Shown here piece after piece: positions 16,810 through 25,949 of a DNA stretch of 64,000 nt; within the stretch, counting starts at the first letter, position 1; every line of letters begins with the position of its first letter. Origin of the DNA: Sphingomonas melonis. Its GTDB lineage: Bacteria; Pseudomonadota; Alphaproteobacteria; Sphingomonadales; Sphingomonadaceae. The stretch lies in assembly GCF_013409985.1 (NCBI RefSeq), contig NZ_JACCBY010000006.1:62001-126000 (forward strand), written 5' to 3'. The notes beneath the pieces were generated by a model that searched no databases, was not told where the DNA came from, and saw nothing but the letters and a program-made list of their open reading frames with translations. A program made the position numbers and the translations under genes.

Positions 16810-17358
16810 ATGCTGACCCGCCTTGTCCTGCTCTGCGCGGGCGCCACCGCGGCGACCCGCGCCACACGCTTCGCCAACCCGGCCGATCCTCTCGACGCCG
16901 GCGGCCGCGCCAAGGTGCAGGCGCTCGCCCTGACCGGGCCGGCGGCGGAGCGCTGCTGGGTCAGTCCGGCGGCGGCGGCGCGCGAGACCGCGGCGCTGAT
17001 CGGCGTCGTCGCGGCAGAGGAACCGGCGCTGCGCGATATCGATGCGGGCGATTGGACGGGTCGCAGCCTCGACGGGCTGCCCGCGGCGGCGCTGGCGGAC
17101 TGGCTGGCCGCGCCCGAAACCGGTGCGCCGGGTGGGGAGAGTATGGCGGCGGTGCGCGACCGGGTGGGCGCATGGCTCGATGCTCTGGCGGAGGGGCGGG
17201 TGCTGGCGGTCAGCCACGCCGCGGTGCTGCGCGCGGCGATCGCGCATGCGCTCGCGGTGCCGGTGGCGGCGACGATGGCGATCGACATCGCGCCGCTGTC
17301 GGTCGTCGTGCTGTCGCGGCACCGCCGCTGGCGGTTGCAGGAACTGCGCGCCGGCTGA
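16810..17358 (+). CDS. CobC-like histidine phosphatase family protein lacking the catalytic His
   Basis: 182 aa from the ATG at 16810 (AGGAGA nine bases upstream). The fold motifs are there: SPAAAARETAAL, IDAGDWTGRS, GGESMAAVRDRV and SHAAVLR with the second active-site His. The first motif, normally L-R-H-G-E-T, reads LLCAGATAATR here, so Arg and the phospho-accepting His are replaced by Cys and Ala. In cobalamin loci this family is alpha-ribazole phosphatase (CobC), acting near the end of lower-ligand assembly. With this change it may be inactive, use another nucleophile or bind ligand only. It lies divergent from the riboswitch and convergent with bluB, with only 4 bases between their stops. 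Confidence 0.7.
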   Translation: MLTRLVLLCAGATAATRATRFANPADPLDAGGRAKVQALALTGPAAERCWVSPAAAARETAALIGVVAAEEPALRDIDAGDWTGRSLDGLPAAALADWLAAPETGAPGGESMAAVRDRVGAWLDALAEGRVLAVSHAAVLRAAIAHALAVPVAATMAIDIAPLSVVVLSRHRRWRLQELRAG

Positions 17359-17362
17359 ACGG

Positions 17363-18004
17363 TCAGCGGTCGAACAGGCGATCGGCGAGCGGTTCGCGCG
17401 CCTGCCAGCCGCGGCGTTCGAGTTCGGGCGAACCGGCGGGCGCCTCGGGATAGCCGATGCAGAGCAGCGCGATCAGCCTCCACCCGGGGGGCACGTCGAG
17501 CAGATCGGTGACATGATCAGGATCGAGGATCGATACCCAGCCAAGCCCGATGCCGCGCGCCCGCGCCGCCAGCCACATCGTGTGGATCGCCATCACCGTC
17601 GAATAGCGCAGCATCTCCGGCATCGTCGCGCGGCCAAGGCCGTGGCCGGCGGCAGGCGCCTCGTCGTTGAACACCGCGAGCAGTTCGGGCGCCTCGCGCA
17701 GCCCGTGCAGCTTGAGCCGGCCATAGAGCGCCCGCCGGTCGGCATCGGCAAGGCGCTCCGCCGCGGCGGCACTGGCGGCATCGACATGCGCGGCGAGCGT
17801 CTCGCGCAGTCCGGGCGAGCGCAGCCGCACGAAGCGCCACGGCTGGGCGTTGCCGACCGACGGCGCCAGCGCGGCGGCGGCAAACAGCGCCTGCATCGCC
17901 TCCTCCGCCACCGGATCGCGGCGGAAATGGCGCACGTCGCGGCGCCAGTGGAGCAGCAGGTCGAGCGTATCGCGGAACGCATCGTCGAAATCCGGCGCAA
18001 TCAT
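17363..18004 (-). CDS. bluB: 5,6-dimethylbenzimidazole synthase BluB
   Basis: 213 aa. It has the flavin reductase-like fold of BluB: RRDVRHFRRDP near the N-terminus for FMN phosphate binding, APSVGNAQPWRFV, and a C-terminal LCIGYPEAPAGSPELERRGW. The enzyme breaks up reduced FMN with oxygen to make the lower ligand of B12, so the organism is set up for aerobic synthesis of true cobalamin. Its ATG overlaps the cobF stop as ATGA, making it the last gene of the cobL-to-bluB run. Confidence 0.9.
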   Translation of the reverse strand: MIAPDFDDAFRDTLDLLLHWRRDVRHFRRDPVAEEAMQALFAAAALAPSVGNAQPWRFVRLRSPGLRETLAAHVDAASAAAAERLADADRRALYGRLKLHGLREAPELLAVFNDEAPAAGHGLGRATMPEMLRYSTVMAIHTMWLAARARGIGLGWVSILDPDHVTDLLDVPPGWRLIALLCIGYPEAPAGSPELERRGWQAREPLADRLFDR

Positions 18005-18756
18005 GGTGCGGTCCGGCGCAGCAGATAGGTGTCCATGATCCAGCCATGCTCGGCGCGCAGTTCGGCGCGACGCGCCTGGATCGTCGCCCCGACCTCGGCG
18101 AGCGGACCGGCGGCGAGCGCCTGTTGCGCCATGCCGAGATAGGCCCCCCACCACATCGTGACGCCGGCGGGATCGAGCGTCGTGAAGGCGCATGCGCCGT
18201 CGAGCATCACTGCGAGCGTGTCGATCCCGGCCGGCCAGCCCCCGGCGCGCAGGCGGCGGCCGGTGGTGACCAGCACCGGCGCGGCGAGCGTGTTGAGCGG
18301 GATGGCATGCGCGGCGGTGAGTGCCTGCAGGCTGGTGATGCCGGGAACGACCGTGACGTGCAGCGCCATGCCGCCGCTGCGCAGCCGTGCCGCGATGCGC
18401 AACGTGCTGTCGTAGAGCGAGGGGTCGCCCCAGACGAGCAGCGCCAGCCGGCCGCCGTCGGGAAGATGCGTCGCGATCGCCTCTGCCCAGGCCGCGGCGA
18501 TCGCGTCGTGCCAGGACCGTACCGCGCCGAGATAGGGACCATCGGCGGCGCGCTCGGGCAGGTCGAACACGACGACGCGGGTCGCGCCGGTCAGCACCTC
18601 CGCGCAAAGCGCCTGGCGCAGGTCGATGAGGTCGGCGGTGTCGGCGCGCTTGCGCGGCAGCAGGATCAGGTCGGCGGCGCGCATCGCGCGTTCGGCGGCG
18701 CGGGTGAGATGGTCGGGATTGCCGGTGCCGATGCCGATCAGGTCGAGGTGGATCAC
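18001..18756 (-). CDS. cobF: Precorrin-6A synthase (deacetylating) CobF
   Basis: 251 aa tetrapyrrole methylase fold: the N-terminal LDLIGIGTGNPDHLTR loop, GDPSLYDSTLRI and VVPGITSLQAL are the SAM-binding and active-site segments. CobF adds the C1 methyl group and releases acetate, a step specific to the aerobic route. Both ends overlap neighbours by 4 bases (cobA upstream, bluB downstream), so translation is coupled. Confidence 0.9.
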   Translation of the reverse strand: MIHLDLIGIGTGNPDHLTRAAERAMRAADLILLPRKRADTADLIDLRQALCAEVLTGATRVVVFDLPERAADGPYLGAVRSWHDAIAAAWAEAIATHLPDGGRLALLVWGDPSLYDSTLRIAARLRSGGMALHVTVVPGITSLQALTAAHAIPLNTLAAPVLVTTGRRLRAGGWPAGIDTLAVMLDGACAFTTLDPAGVTMWWGAYLGMAQQALAAGPLAEVGATIQARRAELRAEHGWIMDTYLLRRTAP

Positions 18757-19475
18757 GCCTCCTCCATCAACGGGCCGTAGAGGATCAGCGCCGGCGCCTC
18801 CGACACGGCGTCGCGCAGCCGGTCGGCGAGCGCGGCGATCGTGGTGCGCGTCAGCCGCTGGTCGGGGTGACCGACATTCTCGGCGAACAGCGCGGGCGTG
18901 TCGGGCGGCAGGCCGTGCGCGGCAAGGTCGGCGGCGAGCGCGGGGAAGGTGCGCTTGGGCATGAAGACGACGGTGGTCGCGTCGGGGTCGGCGAGCGCCG
19001 CCATGTTGCGCGCCTGCGGCAATGTGCCGGTGACGTCATGGCCGGTGACGAACTGGACGCGCCGCGCCGACAGCCGCCGGGTGAGCGGGATCGCCGCCGC
19101 CGCTGCCGCCGCGCTCGCCGAACTGATGCCGGGGACGATCTCGAACCCGATGCCCGCCTCGCGCAACGCGACGATCTCCTCCTCCAGCCGGCCGAAGATC
19201 GCGGGATCGCCCGACTTTAGCCGGACGACGCGCGCGCCGGTCGCGGCATGGGCGACGAGCAGGGCCGAGACGTGGCTCTGGCTGGGGGAGGGGCGGCCGG
19301 CGCGCTTGCCGACCGCGACCAGATCGGCATCCGGCCGGACGTGGCGCAGCACCGGACCCGCCGACAGGTCGTCGAACAGGACGATGTCGGCGCTGCGCAG
19401 CCGGTCGACGGCTTTCAGCGTCAGCAGATCGGGATCACCCGGCCCCGAGCCGACGAAGGAGACGAAACCGCTCAT
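18753..19475 (-). CDS. cobA: Uroporphyrinogen-III C-methyltransferase CobA
   Basis: 240 aa starting [20 protein letters not shown]. Family motifs are visible: GDPAIFGRLEEE, VVPGISSASA and the C-terminal LILYGPL. It makes precorrin-2 from uroporphyrinogen III and commits it to corrin (and siroheme) synthesis. It is the single-domain SUMT form, not fused to CysG parts. It overlaps cobB and cobF by 4 bases each. Confidence 0.92.
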   Translation of the reverse strand: MSGFVSFVGSGPGDPDLLTLKAVDRLRSADIVLFDDLSAGPVLRHVRPDADLVAVGKRAGRPSPSQSHVSALLVAHAATGARVVRLKSGDPAIFGRLEEEIVALREAGIGFEIVPGISSASAAAAAAAIPLTRRLSARRVQFVTGHDVTGTLPQARNMAALADPDATTVVFMPKRTFPALAADLAAHGLPPDTPALFAENVGHPDQRLTRTTIAALADRLRDAVSEAPALILYGPLMEEA

Positions 19476-20779
19476 CCGACCGCCGCGATCAGGTGGAAGA
19501 AGGTGCCCGAGACGCGGTCGCGATACGATCCGGTGTCGGCAAGCTCGGTCCCCTCCGCATCGGTGACGCGCGCCAGCGCCGCATCGGGCTGGTCGAGGAT
19601 CGTCGAATAGTGGAATTCGTGACCCGCCAGCGTCGTGCCGGCGGCGAAGCCCGCCAGCGGCGCCTGCAGCGCGGCGCGGCGATAGCCGAGATGCATCCGC
19701 CGTTGTTCGTAGCTGGTGACGAGGCCGAGCAGCCCCGCCATGCGGTGGCGTACGCCGGCGGCGTCGATCAATGCCGCGCCGAGCGCCATATAGCCGCCGC
19801 ACTCGCCATGGACGGCACGCGTCTCGGCATGCACGTGGAGCGCGCGGCGGAACCGCTCCGCGGCGGCGAGCCGGCCGGCGTGCAGCTCGGGATAACCGCC
19901 GGGCAGCCAGACCAGATCGGCCCCGGCGTCGGGCGCCTCGTCGGCCAGCGGCGAGAAGGGCAGGATCTCCGCCCCGGCGGCGCGCCAGCCGTCGAGCAGA
20001 TGCGGATAGGTGAACGAGAAGGCCTCGTCGCGTGCCAGCGCGATGCGCTGCGCCGGCGGCACGAGACGCGGCGGCGTCGTCGCCGGGCGCGCGGCGGCAG
20101 CGGCGGCGTCGCGCAGCCCGGCAAGGTCGACGTGCGCCGACAGGAAGGCCGCATAGGCCGCGATCCGGGCATCGAGATCGGGATGTTCCGCCGCCTGGAC
20201 GAGGCCGAGGTGGCGTTCGGGCAATTGCAGATCGCCGCGTCGCGGCAGGCTGCCGAATACCCGGATGCCCACCGCCTCCATGCCGACCCTTGCCAGCCGT
20301 TCGTGGCGCGGACTGGCGACGCGGTTCAGGATCACGCCGGCGATGGGCACGGCGGGGTCGAAGCGCGCGAAGCCCAATGCGGTGGCGGCGGCGGACTGCG
20401 CCTGCCCCGACACGTCGAGCACCAGCACCACCGGCCAGCCCATCCGCGCCGCGATATCGGCGCTGGCGCCGTTGCCGGTCGCGCCGGCGCGGGCGACACC
20501 GTCGAACAGCCCCATCGATCCCTCGGCAAGCACCAGATCGGCATCGGCGGCATGATCGCCGAGACCGTCGAGCAGCGCCGCCGGCATCGCCCAGCTGTCG
20601 AGGTTGAACGATGCCCGGCCGCTCGCCGCGCGGTGGAAGGCGGGGTCGATGTAATCGGGGCCGCTCTTGAACGGCTGCACCGTCAGGCCGGCGTCGGCGA
20701 AGGCGCGCAAGAGGCCGAGCATCACCGTCGTCTTGCCGGTGCCCGAGGCGGGCGCGGCGATCATCAGACCGGGGGTCAT
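19472..20779 (-). CDS. cobB: Cobyrinate/hydrogenobyrinate a,c-diamide synthase CobB
   Basis: 435 aa. The N-terminal ATPase part starts [18 protein letters not shown] with the P-loop, then KSGPDYIDP and EGSMGLFDG. The C-terminal class I glutamine amidotransferase part contains [11 protein letters not shown] and the nucleophile Cys in [11 protein letters not shown], with a later HEFHYS. It amidates side chains a and c using glutamine and ATP, before cobalt insertion by CobN and its partners in the aerobic route. Overlaps cobM upstream and cobA downstream as ATGA. Confidence 0.93.
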   Translation of the reverse strand: MTPGLMIAAPASGTGKTTVMLGLLRAFADAGLTVQPFKSGPDYIDPAFHRAASGRASFNLDSWAMPAALLDGLGDHAADADLVLAEGSMGLFDGVARAGATGNGASADIAARMGWPVVLVLDVSGQAQSAAATALGFARFDPAVPIAGVILNRVASPRHERLARVGMEAVGIRVFGSLPRRGDLQLPERHLGLVQAAEHPDLDARIAAYAAFLSAHVDLAGLRDAAAAAARPATTPPRLVPPAQRIALARDEAFSFTYPHLLDGWRAAGAEILPFSPLADEAPDAGADLVWLPGGYPELHAGRLAAAERFRRALHVHAETRAVHGECGGYMALGAALIDAAGVRHRMAGLLGLVTSYEQRRMHLGYRRAALQAPLAGFAAGTTLAGHEFHYSTILDQPDAALARVTDAEGTELADTGSYRDRVSGTFFHLIAAVG

Positions 20780-21564
20780 GCCGTCTCGCCTCCCGCGAAC
20801 GGCGACTCGGCCGATTGCGGGCGGAACCGGCGATCGTAGCCCACCGCATAGAGGCTGCTCTCGGCGAACGCCTCGGCATCGAGCACGCGACCGATCAGGA
20901 TCAGCGCGGTGCGCTCGGGGCCGCCTGCCGCCGCGGCGACGAGGCCGGCGAGCGTGGCGCGGACGATACGCTGGTCGGGCCAGCTCGCGCGCCAGACGAT
21001 GGCGGCGGGGCAGTCGGCACCGTAATGCGCGGTCAGGTCCGCGACGATATCGGCCAGCCGGTGGATCGACAGATGGATGGCGAGCGTCGCGCCGGTCGCC
21101 GCAAAGGCGGCGAGCGTCTCCGTATCGGGCATCGCGCTGGCACGGCCGGGGGTGCGGGTCAGCACGACCGACTGGGCGAGGCCGGGCAGGGTCAGTTCCG
21201 CCTCCAGCGCGGCGGCGGCGGCGGCGAAGGCGGGCACGCCGGGGGTGACGGTGACCGGGATGCCGAGCGCGCGCAGCCGGCGCAGCTGCTCGCCCATCGC
21301 CGACCAGATCGACAGGTCGCCCGAATGGAGCCGCGCGACATCCTGCCCCGCCTCGTGCGCGGTGACGATCTCGGCGATGATCTCGTCGAGCGACAGCGAT
21401 GCGGTGTTCACGACGCGCGCGTCCGGCGGGCAATGATCGAGCAGCGCGGCGGGCACCAGTGACCCCGCGTAGAGACAGACCGGCGACGCCGCGATCCGAT
21501 CGCGCCCACGCAAGGTCAGCAGATCGGGTGCGCCGGGGCCGGCGCCGATGAAATGGACGGTCAT
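20776..21564 (-). CDS. cobM: Precorrin-4 C11-methyltransferase CobM
   Basis: 262 aa. Tetrapyrrole methylase with [20 protein letters not shown], the CobM/CbiF-type LYAGSLVP near residue 32, [14 protein letters not shown] and [12 protein letters not shown]. It methylates C11 of precorrin-4. The first codons overlap the cobE stop and its own stop overlaps the cobB start, both by 4 bases. Confidence 0.93.
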   Translation of the reverse strand: MTVHFIGAGPGAPDLLTLRGRDRIAASPVCLYAGSLVPAALLDHCPPDARVVNTASLSLDEIIAEIVTAHEAGQDVARLHSGDLSIWSAMGEQLRRLRALGIPVTVTPGVPAFAAAAAALEAELTLPGLAQSVVLTRTPGRASAMPDTETLAAFAATGATLAIHLSIHRLADIVADLTAHYGADCPAAIVWRASWPDQRIVRATLAGLVAAAAGGPERTALILIGRVLDAEAFAESSLYAVGYDRRFRPQSAESPFAGGETA

Positions 21565-21929
21565 GCTGGGGTTTCCTGTGGAATGGCGAGCGCGCAGGTC
21601 GCCATGCGGTCGGGCGAGATGCGGCGCGAGACGAGAAGCCGCGCGCCGGGACCGGCGGCGGCCAGAGCGGCGGCCTCGGCGACGCTGCCGGTGCCGCGCG
21701 CGGCGAGGCTGGCCGGCGAGCGGGTCGGCGTGGCGATGGCGGCGAGCGTGTCGGCAGCGATGCCGACGAGCGGCAGGGCGAGATCGTCAGCCAGCGGCGC
21801 GGCGATCGCGAGCCGGTCGGCGGCGATGGCGAGCATCGCCGCGGCATGGTCTGCGCTCGCGAGCGTCAGCGCCGCGCGCAGCGATGCCGCGGTCGCGCCT
21901 GCGCGGCAGCCGAAGCCGGCGACGATCAC
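21561..21929 (-). CDS. cobE: Cobalamin biosynthesis protein CobE (CbiG C-terminal domain)
   Basis: 122 aa from the GTG at 21929, which overlaps the cobL stop as GTGA and yields the usual family start [11 protein letters not shown]. The frame could open at GTG 21944, but that would overlap cobL by 19 bases. The protein is the small single-domain relative of the CbiG C-terminus, with an Ala-rich alpha/beta fold. CobE is needed for aerobic corrin synthesis in other bacteria, but its reaction is not settled; binding of a pathway intermediate has been proposed. Confidence 0.8.
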   Translation of the reverse strand: MIVAGFGCRAGATAASLRAALTLASADHAAAMLAIAADRLAIAAPLADDLALPLVGIAADTLAAIATPTRSPASLAARGTGSVAEAAALAAAGPGARLLVSRRISPDRMATCALAIPQETPA

Positions 21930-23128
21930 AGCGTCACGCTCCACTGGACCAGCGGAAAATGCGATCGCCAGCCGCGACGGCTGCCGAGCGACGCCGCGTC
22001 GGCAAGTTCGATGCGCAGCAACTGACCGCTGCGCTGCGCCTGCCAGCCGGCGAGCAGCGCTTCCGATTCGAGCGTCACCGCATTGGCGACCAGCCGCGTG
22101 CCCGCCGGCAGGTCGGCGAACAGGCGGGCGAGCAGATCCTCGCTCAGTCCGCCACCGACGAAGACCGCAGCGGGCGGCTGGCGATCGGCGAGCACGGCGG
22201 GTGCCGCGCCCTCCACCACCACGAGGCGATCAACGCCGAGCGCCGCCGCATTGGCGCGCGCCCGTGCGGCGCGAACCGGATCGCGCTCGAAGCCGACCGC
22301 CTGCGTCGAGGGACAGGCGAGCAGCCATTCGATCGCGATCGATCCCGATCCGGTGCCGATGTCCCACAGCGTCTCGCCGGGGCGCGGTGCCAGTGCCGAC
22401 AGCGTCAGTGCGCGCGCCGGCCGCTTGGTGATCTGGCCGTCATGGTCGAACCAGTCGTCGGCGAGGCCGGTGGCCCGCGGCAGCACCGCGCCGTCCCCGG
22501 CGAAGGCGATGCCGAGCGCGACGGGATGCGCGATGTCGGCGAACGTCAGCGTGGCGGCAGCGGCATGGCGAATCCGCTCGCGTGGTCCGCCGAGCGCTTC
22601 GAGGACGGCGATCCGCGACGCGCCGAAGCCCTCGCCGCTGAGATATTGCGCGGCGGCGAGCGCGGCCTCCCCGTCGCGCACCAGCACGATCGCCCGCTGA
22701 CCGGGCGCGCAATGCGGGCGCAGCCGCGTCAGCGGGGCGGCGTGGAGACCGAGGCAGGCGGTTTCCTCCAGCCGCCAGCCGAGCCGCGCCGCGGCGAGCG
22801 CGAAGGTCGAGGGGGCGGGGTGGGCGATCCACTCGTCCGGCGCGAGATGGCGTGCGAGCGTGCCGCCGGCGCCGAACCAGAAGGGATCGCCCGAGGCGAG
22901 CATCACCACGCGCTCGCCGCGCCGCGCGAGCAGCGGCGCGATCCCCGCCTCGAACGGCACCGGCCAGGGCTCCACCGGACAGGCGAGCGGCGGCAGCAGC
23001 GCGAGATGACGGCGCGCGCCGGTCACCCATTGCGCGGCGTCGAGCGCGGCGCGGCTTGCCGCGGACAGGCCTGCCGGTCCATCCTCGCCGATCCCGACGA
23101 TCGTCAGCCACGGATTGCCCTCAGCCAT
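21926..23128 (-). CDS. cobL: Precorrin-6Y C5,15-methyltransferase (decarboxylating) CobL
   Basis: 400 aa fusion of two methyltransferases. The N-terminal CbiE-like part (LTIVGIGEDGPAGLS, ASGDPFWFGAGG) is of the tetrapyrrole methylase class. The C-terminal CbiT-like part (residues about 235-400) has a Rossmann SAM site, LWDIGTGSGSIAIEWLL. Together they methylate C5 and C15 and remove the C12 acetate carboxyl. The ATG shares the bases CATG with the divergent cobK start, so no intergenic promoter exists between them. Confidence 0.93.
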   Translation of the reverse strand: MAEGNPWLTIVGIGEDGPAGLSAASRAALDAAQWVTGARRHLALLPPLACPVEPWPVPFEAGIAPLLARRGERVVMLASGDPFWFGAGGTLARHLAPDEWIAHPAPSTFALAAARLGWRLEETACLGLHAAPLTRLRPHCAPGQRAIVLVRDGEAALAAAQYLSGEGFGASRIAVLEALGGPRERIRHAAAATLTFADIAHPVALGIAFAGDGAVLPRATGLADDWFDHDGQITKRPARALTLSALAPRPGETLWDIGTGSGSIAIEWLLACPSTQAVGFERDPVRAARARANAAALGVDRLVVVEGAAPAVLADRQPPAAVFVGGGLSEDLLARLFADLPAGTRLVANAVTLESEALLAGWQAQRSGQLLRIELADAASLGSRRGWRSHFPLVQWSVTL

Positions 23129-23873
23129 GCCCCATCTCCTGATCCTCGGCGGGACGACCGAGGCGAGCGCACTCGCCGCCGCCTGCGCCGCACACGGAGT
23201 AAGGGCGACGCTCAGCTATGCCGGCCGTACCGCGGCACCCGCGGCGCAGCCGGTGCCGGTGCGCATCGGCGGCTTCGGCGGGGTGGCGGGACTGACCGAC
23301 TATCTCCGCCGCGAGCAAGTGACGCATCTGGTCGATGCCACCCACCCCTTTGCCGCGCAGATGAGCAGCCACGCCGTCGCCGCGGCGGCGGCGGCAGGCG
23401 TGCCGCTGCTCGCGCTGACCCGTCCCGCCTGGCAGGCGCAGGCCGGCGACCGCTGGACGCACGTGCCCGACATCGCCGGCGCGGTGGCGGCGCTCGACGG
23501 CCCGGCGCGACGGGTGATGCTCGCGCTCGGCCGCATGCATGTCGCGGCCTTCGCTGCCCGGCCGCAGCACCATTATCTGCTCCGCTTCGTCGACCGGCCG
23601 GACGCGCCGCCGGCACTGCCGCATCACGATCTGGTCGTCGATCGCGGGCCGTTCACCCTCGCCGGCGACCGAGCGTTGATCGAGCGGCACCGGATCGAAC
23701 TGATCGTCGCCAAGAATGCCGGCGGCAGCGGCGCGGCGGCGAAACTGGCAGCGGCACGCGCGCTCGGCCTGCCCGTGCTGCTGATCGACCGGCCGGTGCT
23801 GCCCGACCGCGCCGAGGTGCACGACGTCGCCGCAGTGTTTGCCTGGCTCGGTCATGCCGACCGCGGCGTATAG
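23127..23873 (+). CDS. cobK: Precorrin-6A reductase CobK
   Basis: 248 aa starting MPHLLILGGTTEASALA (NADPH-binding loop), with VDATHPFAAQMS and LVVDRGPFTLAGDRALI, typical of CobK/CbiJ. It reduces precorrin-6A to dihydro-precorrin-6Y just before CobL acts. It is on the opposite strand from all other cob genes. Its start overlaps the cobL start and its last 22 bases overlap the end of cobJ. An in-frame TTG at 23115 is a less likely start. Confidence 0.9.
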   Translation: MPHLLILGGTTEASALAAACAAHGVRATLSYAGRTAAPAAQPVPVRIGGFGGVAGLTDYLRREQVTHLVDATHPFAAQMSSHAVAAAAAAGVPLLALTRPAWQAQAGDRWTHVPDIAGAVAALDGPARRVMLALGRMHVAAFAARPQHHYLLRFVDRPDAPPALPHHDLVVDRGPFTLAGDRALIERHRIELIVAKNAGGSGAAAKLAAARALGLPVLLIDRPVLPDRAEVHDVAAVFAWLGHADRGV

Positions 23874-24601
23874 AGGATCGGGGCGCCGTCGCGCGCGATC
23901 AGCCGTGTGCGGCTCGATCCGACGATCACCATCGTGCGCATGTCGGCCATCGCGCCCTGCGCCTCCGACAGCGAGACGATGCGCAGCGATTCCTCCGCGG
24001 TGGTGACGGCGCGGGCGAAGAGCACCGGCCGATCGTCGCCGCACGCCGCGCGCAGGATCGCGAAGGCGGCATCGAGCGTATCGGGCCGGGCGCGCGAACG
24101 CGGATTGTAGAAGGCGATGGCGAAATCCGCCTCGGCAGCGAGCGCGAGGCGGCGGGCGATCAGCGGCCAGGGCTTGAGATTGTCGGAGAGGTTGATCGCG
24201 CAGAAATCATGGCCGAGCGGCGCGCCGGCGCGCGCACTCGCGGCAAGCATTGCGGTGATCCCCGGCAGCACGCGGATGTCGAGGTCGCGCCACGCCGGCG
24301 GCCCCGCCTCCAGCGCCTCGAACACCGCCGCCGCCATCGCGAACACGCCGGGATCGCCCGACGACACCACCACGACGCGCGCGCCCTCCGCAGCGAGGCG
24401 CAGCGCGTGGCCCGCGCGATCGATCTCGACGCGATTGTCGCTGGCGTGCAGGCGCAGCCCCGGCTGCGGCGCGACGCGTGCGACATAGGGGATATAGCCG
24501 ATCACGTCGGTCGCCTGATCCAGCGCCTCGCTCACCTCGGGCGTGACCAGTGCCGCGTCGCCCGGCCCCAGTCCGGCGACCGCCAGCCAGCCGCCGCTCA
24601 C
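23852..24601 (-). CDS. cobJ: Precorrin-3B C17-methyltransferase CobJ
   Basis: 249 aa from a GTG at 24601 that overlaps the cobI stop as GTGA; the longer open frame is mostly cobI in another frame. Motifs: LAVAGLGPGDAALVTPEV, YIPYVARV, SSGDPGVFAMAAAVFE, VLPGITAMLAAS and FAIAFYNPRSRARP. The enzyme methylates C17 and contracts the ring. It ends inside the tail of the convergent cobK. Confidence 0.92.
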   Translation of the reverse strand: MSGGWLAVAGLGPGDAALVTPEVSEALDQATDVIGYIPYVARVAPQPGLRLHASDNRVEIDRAGHALRLAAEGARVVVVSSGDPGVFAMAAAVFEALEAGPPAWRDLDIRVLPGITAMLAASARAGAPLGHDFCAINLSDNLKPWPLIARRLALAAEADFAIAFYNPRSRARPDTLDAAFAILRAACGDDRPVLFARAVTTAEESLRIVSLSEAQGAMADMRTMVIVGSSRTRLIARDGAPILYTPRSA

Positions 24602-25323
24602 GGCCGCCGCCCCTGGCCGTGGATCAGCAGGATCGCGAAATAGGGCGCGGTCTTGCCGGCCGCGGCGAGCGGCACGACGCGCTGTTCCGGCATCGCGGCA
24701 TATTCGACCAGCCATGCGTCGTCGGTCCGCCCGGCGGCGGCGACCGCGCGACGCAGCTTGGCGAGGTGGCGGCCGATCTTCATCACGACCAGCGCATCGG
24801 TATCGCGGATGCGGCGGGTCAGTTCCGCCTCGGGCAGCGTCGCGGTGGCGATCGTCAGCACGTCGTCGCCCCAGGTGATCGGCCGGTCGGTGGCGGTCCA
24901 GGCGCCCGACATGCCGGTGATGCCGGGCACGATCCGCACCGGCACCCGGCCGGCGAGCCGCGCATGCAGGTGCATGAACGATCCGTAGAAGAACGGGTCG
25001 CCCTCGCACAGCACGACCACCTCCTCGCCGGCCTCGGCGAGCGTGGCGAGATGCGCGGTGCAGTCCGCGTAGAAGGTGGCGAGGCAGTCGTTATAGGCGG
25101 GGTCGCTGACGGCGATCTCGGTGGTGACCGGATAGTCCATCGCGAATTCGACCACGTCCGCGCGCAACATGCCGTCGACCAGCCGGCGGGCGCGACCGGC
25201 GCGGCCGCGCTTGCGGAAATAGGCGAGGTGGCGCGCGCCGCGCACCAGCCGGTCCGCGCGCACGCTCATCAGGTCGGCGGCGCCGGGGCCGAGGCCGACG
25301 CCATGCACGATGCCGATCGTCAT
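24598..25323 (-). CDS. cobI: Precorrin-2 C20-methyltransferase CobI
   Basis: 241 aa starting [20 protein letters not shown], with CEGDPFFYGSFMHL, VPGITGMSGAW and VVMKIGRHLAKLR. It makes precorrin-3A from the CobA product. Overlaps cobH (upstream, 4 bases) and cobJ (downstream, 4 bases). Confidence 0.92.
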   Translation of the reverse strand: MTIGIVHGVGLGPGAADLMSVRADRLVRGARHLAYFRKRGRAGRARRLVDGMLRADVVEFAMDYPVTTEIAVSDPAYNDCLATFYADCTAHLATLAEAGEEVVVLCEGDPFFYGSFMHLHARLAGRVPVRIVPGITGMSGAWTATDRPITWGDDVLTIATATLPEAELTRRIRDTDALVVMKIGRHLAKLRRAVAAAGRTDDAWLVEYAAMPEQRVVPLAAAGKTAPYFAILLIHGQGRRP

Positions 25324-25949
25324 TCGGCGCGGCTCGCGAGCGCGTTGACCGCGGCGACGGTGATCGCGCTGCCGCCGAGCCGCCCGGCGACGATCGCGCA
25401 CGGCACCGGCTGTTCCGCCCACAATGCGTCCTTCGATTCGCACGCGCCGACGAAGCCGACAGGGCAGCCGATGATCGCCGCCGGGCGCGGGCAGGCGGGG
25501 TTGGCGAGCATGTCGAGCAGGTGGAACAGCGCGGTCGGCGCATTGCCGATCGCGACCACCGCACCGGCGAGATGCGGCCGCCACAGTTCGAGCGCGGCGG
25601 CGGAGCGCGTGTTGGCCATCGCCGCGGCGAGCGCGGGCACCTGTGGATCGTGCAAGGTGCAGATCACGTCGTTGTCCGCCGGCAGGCGGGCACGGGTGAT
25701 GCCTTCGCTCACCATGCGCGCGTCGCACAGGATCGGCGCGCCCCCGGCAAGCGCCGCGCGCGCCGCGCCGGCGAAGCCGTCGGAGAAGCGGATCGATGCG
25801 GCGAGTTCGACGAGCCCCGCGGCATGGATCATGCGCACCGCGACCGGCTCCTCCTCTGGCGGGAAGCGCGCGAGGTCGGCCTCGGCACGGATGATGGCGA
25901 ACGAGCGGCGATAGATCGCGGCGCCGTCGGTTTCGTAGCTATGCGGCAC
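25320..25949 (-). CDS. cobH: Precorrin-8X methylmutase CobH
   Basis: 209 aa from a GTG at 25949, giving the usual [26 protein letters not shown] start of the family (20-residue core shown in part by [16 protein letters not shown]) and an 11-bp overlap with cobG. Other conserved segments are [19 protein letters not shown] and [13 protein letters not shown]. It moves the C11 methyl to C12 and forms hydrogenobyrinate. Confidence 0.92.
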   Translation of the reverse strand: MPHSYETDGAAIYRRSFAIIRAEADLARFPPEEEPVAVRMIHAAGLVELAASIRFSDGFAGAARAALAGGAPILCDARMVSEGITRARLPADNDVICTLHDPQVPALAAAMANTRSAAALELWRPHLAGAVVAIGNAPTALFHLLDMLANPACPRPAAIIGCPVGFVGACESKDALWAEQPVPCAIVAGRLGGSAITVAAVNALASRAE

